DNA from: Clostridiales bacterium mt11 | Lineage (GTDB): Bacteria > Bacillota > Clostridia > Tissierellales > Tepidimicrobiaceae | Length of the DNA stretch: 64,000 nucleotides | Assembly (NCBI GenBank): GCA_001282665.1 | Contig: LN874944.1 | Span: forward strand, 359,732 to 423,731 | Direction: 5' to 3' | Part shown: one piece after another, positions 18,267-27,518 of the stretch | Position numbering within the stretch: position 1 is the stretch's first letter | Layout: every line of letters begins with the position of its first letter | The notes under the pieces: model-generated | What the model was told of the DNA's origin: nothing | Databases searched by the model: none | Seen by the model: the letters and a program-made list of their open reading frames with translations, nothing else | Program-made: the position numbers and the translations under genes

Positions 18267-18929
18267 ATGAATAAAGAGATAAGGTTCGTATCATCTTATA
18301 GTGGAGGGAAGGACGGTACACTTGCACTATATCGGGCTATAAAGAGTGGTTGTGAGCCAGTAATCTTACTGACTACTTATAATGAAAGTGCTGGTCGTTC
18401 ATGGTTTCATGGGGTACCAGTAGAAGTTTTAAATAAAGTTTCCGAGCTTATAGATATTCCTTTAGAGCTTGTAAAGACGGGACCCGAAGATGATTATGCT
18501 AAAGATTTTGAAAAGGCTTTGTTAAAATTTAAATCTAATGATATCAATGCCTGTGTTTTTGGTGACATTGATATACAAGATCATTATGACTGGTGTGATT
18601 CTCGCTGTAAAGCTGCTGGAATTGAAAGTATATTTCCACTTTGGAATGAAAGTAGAGAAGAATTGGTTTATGAATTTATAGAAAGTGGTTTTAAAGCTGT
18701 CATAACTATTGTAGATTCATCTAGGTTGAGTGAAAGATTTCTAGGAAGGACTTTAACAAAAGAACTTATGGCAGAAATTGTAGCTGAAGGTGCAGATATT
18801 TGTGGAGAAGAAGGAGAATACCACACCTTTGTATATGATGGACCACTCTTTAAAGAACCTGTAAACTTTAAATTTGATGAAATAATAAGAAATGGCAATT
18901 ATTCAATATTGCCTCTTTCGTTAGAATAA
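18267..18929 (+). CDS. Dph6-like PP-loop ATP pyrophosphatase (diphthine-ammonia ligase family)
   Basis: 220 residues. The PP-loop SYSGGKDGTLALYRA at the N-terminus binds ATP, and the downstream VFGDIDIQDHYDWCDSRC, PLW and C-terminal GEEGEYHTFVYDGPLF motifs are the signature of the MJ0570/Dph6 family. In archaea and eukaryotes Dph6 amidates diphthine on EF-2; bacteria do not make diphthamide, so the bacterial homologue must act on something else, which is unknown. ATG follows AAGGAGAA. Single gene. Confidence 0.8.
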   Translation: MNKEIRFVSSYSGGKDGTLALYRAIKSGCEPVILLTTYNESAGRSWFHGVPVEVLNKVSELIDIPLELVKTGPEDDYAKDFEKALLKFKSNDINACVFGDIDIQDHYDWCDSRCKAAGIESIFPLWNESREELVYEFIESGFKAVITIVDSSRLSERFLGRTLTKELMAEIVAEGADICGEEGEYHTFVYDGPLFKEPVNFKFDEIIRNGNYSILPLSLE

Positions 18930-19100
18930 AAATATAGGTTAATAGCAACGTATAGTGGTACTGTTCATAAGTAAAAGAAGACTAAATCCAGAAGTTGCTT
19001 TTTAAATATGTTTTGTTTCTAGCGTTAGGGGTAAGAGATGAAAAGTTAGAGTTTTTAATTATAGGTTGAAATAAGGATAATTAATAGTGGAGGTGAAAAG

Positions 19101-19781
19101 GTGGATAAACAAACATACTATGAATTAGAACAGTATATGCTATCATGTATGAATGATAGTGCCCATGATAAAGAGCACATTTATCGTGTTCTATATGTTG
19201 CTTTAGATATTGCTAAGCATGAAGAAGATGTCGACTATGATGTTTTAATTGCCTCTTGTTTGTTACATGATATCGGTAGAAAACAACAATCCAAACAGCC
19301 TTCAATTTGCCATGCACAGGTTGGCAGTGAGAAAGCATATAAATTCTTAATTGAGTGTAATTGGAGTGATGAAAAGGCACAGCATGTTAAAGATTGCATA
19401 TTAACCCATAGGTTTCGTTCAAATAATCCTCCACAAACTTTGGAATCAAAAATACTTTTTGATGCTGATAAAATTGATGCGATGGGAACCATTGGTATAG
19501 CTCGCACACTGATTTATAATGGACAAGTCTCGGAGCCTCTATATACTTTATTAGATGATGGAACTATTTCTGATGGTAGCAACGATATAAGACCATCTTT
19601 TTTTAAAGAATATAAGTATAAACTTGAAAAGGTATATAACAATTTTTACACTACAAGAGGAAAGGAAATTGCATTGGAAAGACAATCTTCAGCAATCGAT
19701 TTTTTTGAAAACTTACTTTTAGAAGTTAAATTATCTTATCAAAGGGGCTTATTTGAATTTGATAAGATAATACATAGATAA
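19101..19781 (+). CDS. HD-domain phosphohydrolase
   Basis: 226 residues from GTG 19101, behind GGAGGTGAAAAG. The metal-binding HD pattern is complete: H in HDKEHIYRVL, the HD pair in CLLHDIGRK, and the distal D in LFDADKIDAMGTIGI. The order fits the YedJ-like uncharacterised HD hydrolases, cytosolic enzymes that act on nucleotides or small phosphates. Substrate not known. The C-terminal third is helical. A terminator follows 150 bases downstream. Confidence 0.75.
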   Translation: MDKQTYYELEQYMLSCMNDSAHDKEHIYRVLYVALDIAKHEEDVDYDVLIASCLLHDIGRKQQSKQPSICHAQVGSEKAYKFLIECNWSDEKAQHVKDCILTHRFRSNNPPQTLESKILFDADKIDAMGTIGIARTLIYNGQVSEPLYTLLDDGTISDGSNDIRPSFFKEYKYKLEKVYNNFYTTRGKEIALERQSSAIDFFENLLLEVKLSYQRGLFEFDKIIHR

Positions 19782-19929
19782 TATCATCTTATAATTCTTG
19801 TGTGTTATATATAAAACATTTTTAACAATGATTTATCTAATTTAAGCAACATCTTTTTATATCCTTAAAGTATGTGGAAATTTTACTTTTATTAACTATA
19901 TAATACTATATTCCAGACAAAACACATAA

Positions 19930-19975
19930 AAAGGAAGGATTCTATTGATTCTTTCATCAATAAAATCCTTCCTTT
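19930..19975. terminator. Bidirectional terminator
   Basis: Arms aaaggaaggatt (19930-19941) and aatccttccttt (19964-19975), with a second inner pair attgat / atcaat. It lies between convergent genes (HD hydrolase and the minus-strand lipoprotein). Confidence 0.7.
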
Positions 19976-20039
19976 AACTATCATTTTGAGAGCTTAAAAT
20001 AACTAAAGATTATATTAATTAATTTACTATTTTATAAAT

Positions 20040-20657
20040 TTATTCAAAATATGATAAGAAAACTTCTGCGTTAGTAGTTCTTGCTTCCTTTGTTTTATGA
20101 TCAAAGGATACACTCATATAGACTTTATTTATTTCAAAGGATATGGTGGCAACAATTCCATCTTCATCTTTAAATTCTTCAAGGTCCTGTATTTTCCCTT
20201 CGAATGCTTTTTCTACATCTTCTACCTGCATTCCTTTTATATCGATACCCTCTATTAAAATATTGTCTGTATTATAACTTGCACTACTTGAAGGATCTTT
20301 ATATTTTATTTCATATTCATTAACGATACATTCTTCAAGAGGAATAGTATCCTTTGTATTGTTTAGAAAGCTTACCATACCTACTATGTTATTATCTTTG
20401 CTTATATATGCGGCTACATCGTAAGACATAGCTGGCATCGTTTCTCCTGCGATATCTTGTTTTAAGCTTTTATCTAATGTTACCTTATATCCTGCATCTA
20501 TAAAAGTTTGTAATGTTGATTCTCCAAGCAAAATCTCTAAACCATCTATACTTATATGTAATGGCTCAAAACGATGCTTTTGAGTACCACATCCCGTAAT
20601 TGAAATTGTTAAAAGTATACTTAGTAAAATTATTACTATTTTCTTTGTTTTAAACAT
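20040..20657 (-). CDS. Putative lipoprotein of unknown function
   Basis: 205 residues. A typical lipoprotein signal (KK, hydrophobic core, SITGC with Cys 23) implies export and lipid anchoring. The mature part begins HRFEPLHISIDGLEILLGESTLQTFIDAGY, a pattern of a short beta-hairpin followed by a helix as in other small clostridial lipoproteins, and is rich in acidic residues. No enzyme motif was recognised. It stands alone with a leader AAGGAGAT on the minus strand. Confidence 0.6.
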   Translation of the reverse strand: MFKTKKIVIILLSILLTISITGCGTQKHRFEPLHISIDGLEILLGESTLQTFIDAGYKVTLDKSLKQDIAGETMPAMSYDVAAYISKDNNIVGMVSFLNNTKDTIPLEECIVNEYEIKYKDPSSSASYNTDNILIEGIDIKGMQVEDVEKAFEGKIQDLEEFKDEDGIVATISFEINKVYMSVSFDHKTKEARTTNAEVFLSYFE

Positions 20658-20950
20658 GAAATTATCTCCTTTTTTAAAATTGTACTGTGAACTTTAATAT
20701 TTAGATATTTTGCTGCTCAAAGTGTTTTCAACTATCATCATACTGGGTCATAGGAAAAAAATCAAGAATATTATTAATAGGTTGTTAGTCTAAATAAAAA
20801 GGTTTGATTGGAGTAGAAACCTTCATTCTTTAAGACTTCTTAAATCGATTAATTCAACTAATTGGATAGTATAGTAGACAAATAGTCAATAGGAATAGTA
20901 TGTAGTTCAGCTTATAATATAATAAATAAGAATTAACTAAAAATAAGGGA

Positions 20951-21148
20951 TTGAATTTAATAAATCAATTGGAAATTAGAAAAAAGATCAGACATTTAAG
21001 AAAAGAAAATGGTGTAACTCAAGATGAATTAGCTCAATACCTTAGGATAACTACACAAGCTATTTCTAAGTGGGGAAATCAAATTTCTAGCCTAAAAAAC
21101 ACTTGTTTTTTTATCAATAGGTTTTTATTTCATAGAATATGGGTATAA
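20951..21148 (+). pseudogene. Truncated XRE-family (Cro/CI-type) regulator
   Basis: From TTG 20951 the frame encodes a good helix-turn-helix (IRHLRKENGVTQDELAQYL, then TTQAISKWGN), but the recognition helix is followed at once by unrelated sequence and a stop at residue 66. Intact proteins normally continue with a WE-x-G turn, two more helices and often a long C-terminal domain. The remnant is therefore a 5' fragment; the 230 bases after it hold no recognisable continuation. Confidence 0.5.
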
Positions 21149-21381
21149 GAATAGATGGTATCCTGTATCTTGATTTCTAGGAATGGAAAATTTTCAGTAT
21201 AACAATCAGCAGGGAAAAGCATATAAATTAAAAAAGTCCCCTATACTTATATATCTAAAAATTCTAGATAATAAATTATATTATAGTTAAATATGGCAAT
21301 ATAACTATAAAACATGGTAGAATATTATTTGACCTATGGTTGAAATAATAGGTATTTTATTATACAGAAAGGGTGACATAT

Positions 21382-21813
21382 ATGGGTAAAGATATAGATT
21401 TTAATGGTCTTATAAGAGAAGTGGGGAAATGTTGTTTAACGGAGGAGTATTGTGGGACTTGCTGTAAGGAAGAATGTTTTATAGGATATTGTCAACAATG
21501 TTTAGTGACTTGTCTAAAGAATCAAGATGAGTTCATAGATAATGGAGTGGAAAACATTCCTTTTGAAGATACAAAGATATTTGATGAAGAATCCATAATT
21601 TCAGCTATTGCTTTTGTTCTTAAACAATGTAAGAGTTGCCAATTGTATCATGATGATGATTGCATTATAAATATTCTTAGAAGTTCTTTAGAAGTGGCTC
21701 TAATAGGGGAACATTTAGATTATAATGGAAGCAATTTCTTATATTTATCTGATTTACAATCTAAAAACAAAGATATTGCTCAAAGGGTATATGATACCTT
21801 TAAGTCATTATAA
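21382..21813 (+). CDS. Cysteine-rich protein of unknown function
   Basis: 143 residues with 12 cysteines, most in the first 50: KCC, YCGTCC, EEC, YCQQC and VTC; a further C-x-x-C (KQCKSC) and DDDC follow near residues 85-95. This density suggests metal or iron-sulfur binding, but the family was not recognised. There is no signal peptide. ATG 21382 is chosen because GAAAGGG precedes it by eight bases (GTG 21373 is too close). It is 18 bases before the ferritin-like gene, so the two are probably co-transcribed; a promoter TTGACC...TATTTT may lie at 21329-21358. Confidence 0.6.
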   Translation: MGKDIDFNGLIREVGKCCLTEEYCGTCCKEECFIGYCQQCLVTCLKNQDEFIDNGVENIPFEDTKIFDEESIISAIAFVLKQCKSCQLYHDDDCIINILRSSLEVALIGEHLDYNGSNFLYLSDLQSKNKDIAQRVYDTFKSL

Positions 21814-21831
21814 ATAAAGAGGAGGATTTTA

Positions 21832-22260
21832 ATGGATAAAATTGAATTAGTAACAGAACACAAAATAGGAGAGGGGAAAGGAACTCCCCTAGAGAGGATT
21901 ATAAAACAAAATTTCAATGGTGAAACCAGTGAAACGGGTATATACTTAGCGATGGCTCGCCAAGCTCAAAGACAAGGTTATGGCGAAATTGCAGAAATTT
22001 TAAAAGTTATAGCTTGGGAAGAAGCAGAACATGCCTCTCATTTTGCTGAAATGAATGGAATGATTCAAGATGATATATTTGCAAATATAAGACAAATGTT
22101 AGAAGGGGAAGTATTTGCAAATAAGAATAAAAAAGAAGCGGCAGATGAAGCAGAAAAATTAGGATTAGAATCTATAAGGGATTATTTCAATGAATCAGCT
22201 AAAGATGAAGGACGTCATGCTCGTATATTAGAGGGAATATTAAAGAGATATAATAAATAG
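21832..22260 (+). CDS. Ferritin-like/rubrerythrin-type diiron protein
   Basis: 142 residues forming a four-helix bundle with two E-x-x-H metal motifs (EEAEHASHF near residue 67 and DEGRHARI near 127) and a Glu in GETSETGIYLAMARQAQ. Rubrerythrins reduce peroxide in anaerobes. The usual C-terminal rubredoxin domain is missing, so electrons would have to come from another protein. ATG follows GAGGAGG. The cysteine-rich protein encoded just upstream is a candidate electron carrier or metal donor (inference). Confidence 0.82.
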   Translation: MDKIELVTEHKIGEGKGTPLERIIKQNFNGETSETGIYLAMARQAQRQGYGEIAEILKVIAWEEAEHASHFAEMNGMIQDDIFANIRQMLEGEVFANKNKKEAADEAEKLGLESIRDYFNESAKDEGRHARILEGILKRYNK

Positions 22261-22456
22261 CTATTATAATTAAGTTTTTATTGGATTTTGGGTAGCTTTG
22301 GTATTATTTATTTTTTAGGGTGTTGGCATAGTTAATATCAGCTACCCATTTTTTATTTATTTTTATAATTGTAAATCTACTTTATAGAATTTTTTATTAG
22401 GATATGAAAAGATAACTTTGAAATATATTGATAGTATGGGAATTATCGATTATAAA

Positions 22457-22508
22457 AAAACTCATTTTGGATAAAGCCTATTTTAAGCTTTATCCAAATG
22501 AGTTTTTG
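22457..22508. terminator. Bidirectional terminator
   Basis: Long inverted repeat aaaactcattttggataaagc / gctttatccaaatgagttttt with one bulged base. It lies between the ferritin-like gene and the convergent siderophore operon and can serve both strands. Confidence 0.8.
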
Positions 22509-22533
22509 TTAATTATATTCTAGACATTGGATT

Positions 22534-23502
22534 TTATAATCCAGATTGTATATCTTCTATCATCGTCATTGTTCCAGTTAACCCACCAGAAGCTACATAC
22601 CAAATTTGTGAACTAAGATATACTATCTTATCATTTTTATAAGCTGTTGTTTGTTTTATGATATCATTATCGAAAACTTGCTCTGCTGATGTACTGCCAC
22701 CTGTAGTAGCAGCTCTATCGATAACAAAAATATATTCAGGATCTTTTTCTAATATATATTCAAAAGTAACTTTATCACCATGATTGTTTACTTTTATGTC
22801 TTTATCTATAGGTACGAACCCAAATTCCCCGTGTATAATACCAAATCTAGAGCCTTCACCATAAACACTTATGGCACCATCATTGGCCATGACTATTAGA
22901 GCATTTTTCTCATCCTCAGTAACAGCTTTATTCAAATTTTTAATAGATTCATTGATGGCAGCAAGTTCTTTTTCTACTGTCTCTTCTTTTTCAAATATTT
23001 CACCTAAAAGTTTCACATTATGAGTAAATGAATCCATATAATTAGCACCATCAATATTTAAAAATATAGTGGGAGCTATTTTAGCAAGTTCATCATACAC
23101 TTCACTTTGTCTAGCAGATACAAAGATTACATCTGGTTCAAGTTCAAATATCTTTTCAAAATTAGGTTCAAATAGCGTTCCTACATCTGCATATTTCTCA
23201 TCATTAAATTTATCAAGAAAAGTTGGAATATTAGATTTTGGAAGTCCAATAATCTCTACTCCAAGTTTATCTAAAGAATCTAAAGTAGCATAATCAAATA
23301 CAATTACTTTTTTAGGATTTTTATCGATAACTACCTCTCCTAATTCATGGGTAATAGTTATAGTTGATGGCTCTTCAGTGTTTTTATTTTCTCCAGAATC
23401 AACTACAACATCCTCAGCATCTTTTTTAGAGTTGCACGCAGTAAGAGCTAATGAAGTAATAAGCACTAATACTAAAATAAATAAACTTTTTGTTTTTTTC
23501 AT
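22534..23502 (-). CDS. yclQ: Siderophore ABC transporter substrate-binding lipoprotein (YclQ/CeuE-like)
   Basis: 322 residues. Lipobox LTAC with Cys 23, then an acidic linker and a class III periplasmic-binding-protein fold: VIDKNPKKVIVFDYATLDSLDKLGV, GLPKS, DVGTLFEPNFEKIFELEPD, and a C-terminal lobe with FGIIHGEFGFVP. The pattern matches YclQ, FatB and CeuE, which bind catecholate siderophores such as petrobactin. Last gene of the minus-strand operon; the ATPase lies 21 bases upstream. Confidence 0.85.
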   Translation of the reverse strand: MKKTKSLFILVLVLITSLALTACNSKKDAEDVVVDSGENKNTEEPSTITITHELGEVVIDKNPKKVIVFDYATLDSLDKLGVEIIGLPKSNIPTFLDKFNDEKYADVGTLFEPNFEKIFELEPDVIFVSARQSEVYDELAKIAPTIFLNIDGANYMDSFTHNVKLLGEIFEKEETVEKELAAINESIKNLNKAVTEDEKNALIVMANDGAISVYGEGSRFGIIHGEFGFVPIDKDIKVNNHGDKVTFEYILEKDPEYIFVIDRAATTGGSTSAEQVFDNDIIKQTTAYKNDKIVYLSSQIWYVASGGLTGTMTMIEDIQSGL

Positions 23503-23523
23503 ATTTTCACCTCGTAATATTAT

Positions 23524-24279
23524 TTAATAATAGACACATATTCTGTAGTCTTCTATATTTTGGATACTAAATTCCATATCATATATTTCTTCTAATACAC
23601 TTTTAGTTATAATCTCATTAACCACCCCCTCTTTAGCTATTTTGCCATCATTTAAAGCTATAATATAATCAGAATAGCATGAGGCAAAATTAATATCATG
23701 TATAACTATAACAACTGTTTTACCTAGGTCATCTGCCAGCTGTCTTAGTATTTTCATAATATCTACAGAATGTTTCATATCTAGGTTATTAAGAGGTTCA
23801 TCTAGAAGAATATACTCTGTATTTTGAGCTATTACCATGGCTATATAAGCTCTTTGTCTTTGACCTCCGCTAAGTTCATCTAGATATTTATCTTGAATAT
23901 CATTGAGAGCCATGTAATTTAAGGCATCATCAACATATCTCCAGTCTTCAGAAGTCAATTTTCCTTTAGAATAGGGAAAACGACCAAAACTAACTAACTC
24001 TCTAACAGTAAGTCTTATATTAATATGGTTAGTTTGTTTTAATATGGAAACTTTTTTAGCAAGTTCATCGTTATTCCATTGACTAATTTCTTTACCGTCA
24101 ATAAATACTTCTCCTTGATTTTTACTTATTATTCGACTAATTATAGATAATAAAGTGCTTTTTCCTGCTCCATTTGGTCCTATAAATGAGGTAATTTTTC
24201 CTTTTTCAATTTTAACACTTACATTATCTACTACGTTTTTATTACCATATTGTTTAACTACATTTTTTATTTCTATCAT
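23524..24279 (-). CDS. yclP: Siderophore ABC transporter ATP-binding protein (YclP-like)
   Basis: 251 residues. Walker A GPNGAGKSTLLS, Q-loop LKQTNHI, signature [17 protein letters not shown], Walker B YILLDEPLNNLD and switch VIHD are complete, in the FepC/FhuC/BtuD arrangement. It couples ATP hydrolysis to import by the two permeases encoded just before it, overlapping the YclO-like gene by four bases. Confidence 0.9.
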   Translation of the reverse strand: MIEIKNVVKQYGNKNVVDNVSVKIEKGKITSFIGPNGAGKSTLLSIISRIISKNQGEVFIDGKEISQWNNDELAKKVSILKQTNHINIRLTVRELVSFGRFPYSKGKLTSEDWRYVDDALNYMALNDIQDKYLDELSGGQRQRAYIAMVIAQNTEYILLDEPLNNLDMKHSVDIMKILRQLADDLGKTVVIVIHDINFASCYSDYIIALNDGKIAKEGVVNEIITKSVLEEIYDMEFSIQNIEDYRICVYY

Positions 24280-25226
24280 ATTTTACTCTCCTTTAATAAT
24301 AGATATATGAAATAAGTACCACCGATGAAGTTAATGATTACCGATATAGGAATACTAAAGTTTGCTACTCTTTCAGCAAAGAGCTGCCCTCCTACAAGGG
24401 CAATAGAGCTAATTAACATAGAACCTATAATTAGATATCTGTGTTTATAAGTCTTAAAAAATTCTCTAGTAATATTCACAACCAATAATCCCAGAAAGGT
24501 TATAGGTCCAACTAAAGCTGTAGATATAGATACCAATATAGAGATGACTATAAGCATCTTTTTCACAGTCTTATCGTAATCCACACCTAGATTAATAGCA
24601 TTATCTCTACCTAGGGAAAGAACATCTAAAGCATTTAAATTTTTGAATGTATATATTATTGCTAAAAGTATTCCTCCTAAGGAAATCCATAGAATATTTG
24701 TATTTATATTGTTAAAGCTAGCAAACATCTTATCTTGAACAATCATAAATTCACTTGGATCAATTAGTGCCTGCATGAAGGAAGATAAGCTTTGAAAGAA
24801 AGTTCCACATACTAATCCAAGAAGTAGAAGGAAGAATATATCAGTACCCTCTTTCTTAAATAAGATTTTAAATAATATAATAGAGAAAATAACCATAAAA
24901 CCTACAGACAATATGAAATTAAAATGACTCCCTATTTTGGCAAGATTACTTGAGCCAAAGACAAATACAATAAAAGTTTGGAAAAATATATATAAGGAAT
25001 CTAAACCTAATACGCTAGGGGTCAGTATATTGTTGTTAGTTATAGTTTGAAATATCATAGAGGAAAATGCTATAGAGCTTCCAGTCAATACAATGGCAAT
25101 TATCTTTGGTATGCGGCGAGAAAGAGCATACTGCCAATTTTTATTATTCAATCCTACAACAAGAAACAATGCAATCAGAATCAAAAGCAATATTGAAAGA
25201 AAGTATATTTTTCTTTTAAAATTCAT
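24276..25226 (-). CDS. yclO: Siderophore ABC transporter permease (YclO-like)
   Basis: 316 residues, nine or ten hydrophobic helices of the FecCD family. Family landmarks are RRIPKIIAIVLTGSSIAFSS near the N-terminus and GPITFLGLLVVNITRE in the cytoplasmic coupling loop. It forms a heterodimeric channel with the neighbouring permease and shares one base with its gene, ATG overlapping TAA. Confidence 0.88.
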   Translation of the reverse strand: MNFKRKIYFLSILLLILIALFLVVGLNNKNWQYALSRRIPKIIAIVLTGSSIAFSSMIFQTITNNNILTPSVLGLDSLYIFFQTFIVFVFGSSNLAKIGSHFNFILSVGFMVIFSIILFKILFKKEGTDIFFLLLLGLVCGTFFQSLSSFMQALIDPSEFMIVQDKMFASFNNINTNILWISLGGILLAIIYTFKNLNALDVLSLGRDNAINLGVDYDKTVKKMLIVISILVSISTALVGPITFLGLLVVNITREFFKTYKHRYLIIGSMLISSIALVGGQLFAERVANFSIPISVIINFIGGTYFIYLLLKESKI

Positions 25227-26170
25227 TATGTATTCCTCCTAATAAGCAAATAAATAAAGATGAAACTTCCTAAGATTCCAGCAGTAAGTCCAATAGTTAT
25301 TTCATAGGGATAGATTATTATTCTACCTAATATATCACAAAAGAGAAGGAATACAGATCCAAATAAAGCCGTTGGAATAATATTTTTCTTTAGATTATCT
25401 CCTTGATACATAGTAACTATATTAGGTATTATCAGCCCTAAAAATGGAATTTTTCCTACAGTAATTACTACTACAGAAGTTGTTAAAGCTACAATACTAA
25501 TACCTATGCTTACAACTTTGTTGTAATCTAGTCCTAGATTAATTGAAAAATCTTCACCCATTCCTGCTAGAGTAAATTTATTTGCATATAGAAAAGCAAT
25601 AAAAACAAGAGGAATGCTTATATATAAAAGTTCATATCTTCCCTTAATAGTCATAGAAAAATCTCCCTGTAACCAAGAGGAAATATTTTGTACAAGATCG
25701 TATTTATATGCTAAAAAAGTTGATATAGAATCGATTATACTTCCGAGCATAATACCTAATAAAGGTACAATAACAGCATTTTTATATTTTATTTTCTTCA
25801 AAATTATCATGAATAAAAAGCTTCCGCATAATGCAAAGATGAAGGAGATTATCATCTTAGTGAATACACTGACAGTGGAAAATAATATAAGAGAAACTAA
25901 AATACCAAGTTTAGCAGAATCTATAGTAGCAGCAGTAGTTGGAGATACAAATTTATTTTGAGTTATTTGCTGCATTATAAGACCGCTTATGCTCATTCCC
26001 ATTCCTGCCACAATAATACTGATAAGTCGAGGAAATCTACTTAAAAATAATATTTGGATTTTATCATAGTTTAAATAAAGAATATCAGAAAGGGATATTT
26101 CCTTAACTCCAATAAATATAGAAACTATAGATAAGAGGATTAATACCAACACTAAGTAACCTTTTTTCAT
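25226..26170 (-). CDS. yclN: Siderophore ABC transporter permease (YclN-like)
   Basis: 314 residues, FecCD-type permease. Markers are SRFPRLISIIVAGMGMSISGL, GILVSLILF-type helices and the coupling loop GKIPFLGLIIPNIV. First gene of the operon yclN-yclO-yclP-yclQ on the minus strand, in the same order as the Bacillus petrobactin importer. A perfect Fur box lies 73 bases before its start, so low-iron induction is expected. Confidence 0.88.
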   Translation of the reverse strand: MKKGYLVLVLILLSIVSIFIGVKEISLSDILYLNYDKIQILFLSRFPRLISIIVAGMGMSISGLIMQQITQNKFVSPTTAATIDSAKLGILVSLILFSTVSVFTKMIISFIFALCGSFLFMIILKKIKYKNAVIVPLLGIMLGSIIDSISTFLAYKYDLVQNISSWLQGDFSMTIKGRYELLYISIPLVFIAFLYANKFTLAGMGEDFSINLGLDYNKVVSIGISIVALTTSVVVITVGKIPFLGLIIPNIVTMYQGDNLKKNIIPTALFGSVFLLFCDILGRIIIYPYEITIGLTAGILGSFIFIYLLIRRNT

Positions 26171-26242
26171 AATGCCTCCTTGATAACTTTATTGATTGAA
26201 TATATTGATAAATATTGATATAATAACTAATATAATTAAGAA

Positions 26243-26257
26243 TGATAATCATTATCA
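26243..26257. promoter_or_regulatory. Perfect Fur box
   Basis: TGATAATCATTATCA is a perfect 7-1-7 inverted repeat, identical to the classic Gram-positive Fur consensus. It lies between the siderophore operon (minus) and the AraC-type gene (plus) and could repress both. Confidence 0.92.
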
Positions 26258-26355
26258 ATTATAAACATTCTAGCAACTATTGGACTGCAAATCTTAACTA
26301 TATTTACTTTTTTATAACTATATTTAGATCATTTAGATGAAAGGAAGGTATTTTT

Positions 26356-26733
26356 ATGAGTACGAATAATATTAACCATAACAAAATATATAGTTTTCAC
26401 GTACGGAAAGCCATAGATTTTACTAAAAAAAACTATAGGGAACCCCTAAGTTTAGATATAATATCGGAATTTTTAGGTTTAAATAAATGCTATTTTTGTA
26501 ACTTGTTCAAGAAAGAAACAGGTAAAACATATTCAAATTATGTTAATGAAATTAGAATAGAAAATAGTAAAAAGTTATTATGTCATACGGACTTATCCAT
26601 ATTGGAAGTTGCACTGTCTGTAGGATATAATAATCAAAATTATTATACTATGGCTTTTAAACGACTTATTGGAACTACACCTCTTAAATATAGAAATAAC
26701 TTGCAGCATGTAAAATCAAAGGAGCTACGTTAA
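26356..26733 (+). CDS. AraC-family DNA-binding protein (HTH only)
   Basis: 125 residues, almost entirely the double helix-turn-helix: YREPLSLDIISEFLGLNKCYFCNLFKKETG and the second DLSILEVALSVGYNNQNYYTMAFKRLIGTTP. There is no N-terminal ligand-binding domain, so it either needs a partner or responds to the DNA-bound state alone. Divergent from the siderophore operon and sharing its Fur box; in several bacteria such AraC proteins activate siderophore uptake genes, which is the likely role here. ATG follows GAAAGGAAGG. Confidence 0.8.
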   Translation: MSTNNINHNKIYSFHVRKAIDFTKKNYREPLSLDIISEFLGLNKCYFCNLFKKETGKTYSNYVNEIRIENSKKLLCHTDLSILEVALSVGYNNQNYYTMAFKRLIGTTPLKYRNNLQHVKSKELR

Positions 26734-26839
26734 ACAAAATATATTTTTCTTTGACAATATATATGATATTCTATATCTAGAGGTTGGTTTATAATCATAA
26801 AAATTGTGAATTTAAGTTATTCATATTTTAAGGGGGTAT

Positions 26840-27328
26840 ATGGATTTGGAAAATCTACTATTGAAACCACGTACACTTGAACATGTAAAGGTTTTTTGGG
26901 AAAAATCTCAGGACCAAGAAATAGATAAGATGTTTCCATTTAACAGGAATACATTAGATGATGCAATTAAATTGTATGAAGAATCATTAAAACCCAATTC
27001 AAGAAGTTTTGGAAAAGTTATTAGTATAGATGGTAAATATATAGGAGATATTTGGTGTTATGGGATAGATGAGGTTGATGCGAAGCAAGCATTCATAAGT
27101 ATAGTCATATTTGATAAAACATATTGGGGCAAGGGAATTGGAAAACATACAATAGAACAATTTTGTCAACTTGTATTTGGAATATATGACATTAATAAGT
27201 TATGTGCATTTACTTATAAAGATAATAAAAGGTCTATAGCTGTCTTAGAAAATGCAGGATTTAAAAAGATTGAGGAATTTGAAGAAGATGATGTGCTTTC
27301 ATGTTATTATGAATTATTACGATTATAA
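26840..27328 (+). CDS. GNAT family N-acetyltransferase (RimJ/RimL-like)
   Basis: 162 residues. Acetyl-CoA loop in IVIFDKTYWGKGIGKHTIEQF (K-G-I-G-K form of the Q/R-x-x-G-x-G/A motif) and the terminal NKLCAFTYKDNKRSIAVLENAGFKKI block of this group. GGGGG precedes the start. Substrate unknown; relatives acetylate ribosomal-protein N-termini or small amines. Followed by another acetyltransferase gene 190 bases on. Confidence 0.78.
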   Translation: MDLENLLLKPRTLEHVKVFWEKSQDQEIDKMFPFNRNTLDDAIKLYEESLKPNSRSFGKVISIDGKYIGDIWCYGIDEVDAKQAFISIVIFDKTYWGKGIGKHTIEQFCQLVFGIYDINKLCAFTYKDNKRSIAVLENAGFKKIEEFEEDDVLSCYYELLRL

Positions 27329-27518
27329 AAAAGTTTATAAATATTTAAAGCAGACTATTGTTTATATGAATTGTTTCTTCGAGTTCTGTGCACTGTGGAA
27401 ATTACTTGTAATTTATACATAATTAGTATGATAATATAAAGTTAAGCTTATAGTATGGATATATATGGGAAGTAAATATAAGAATTGTAATCATGTTTAT
27501 AATAAGGAGGATTATAAA

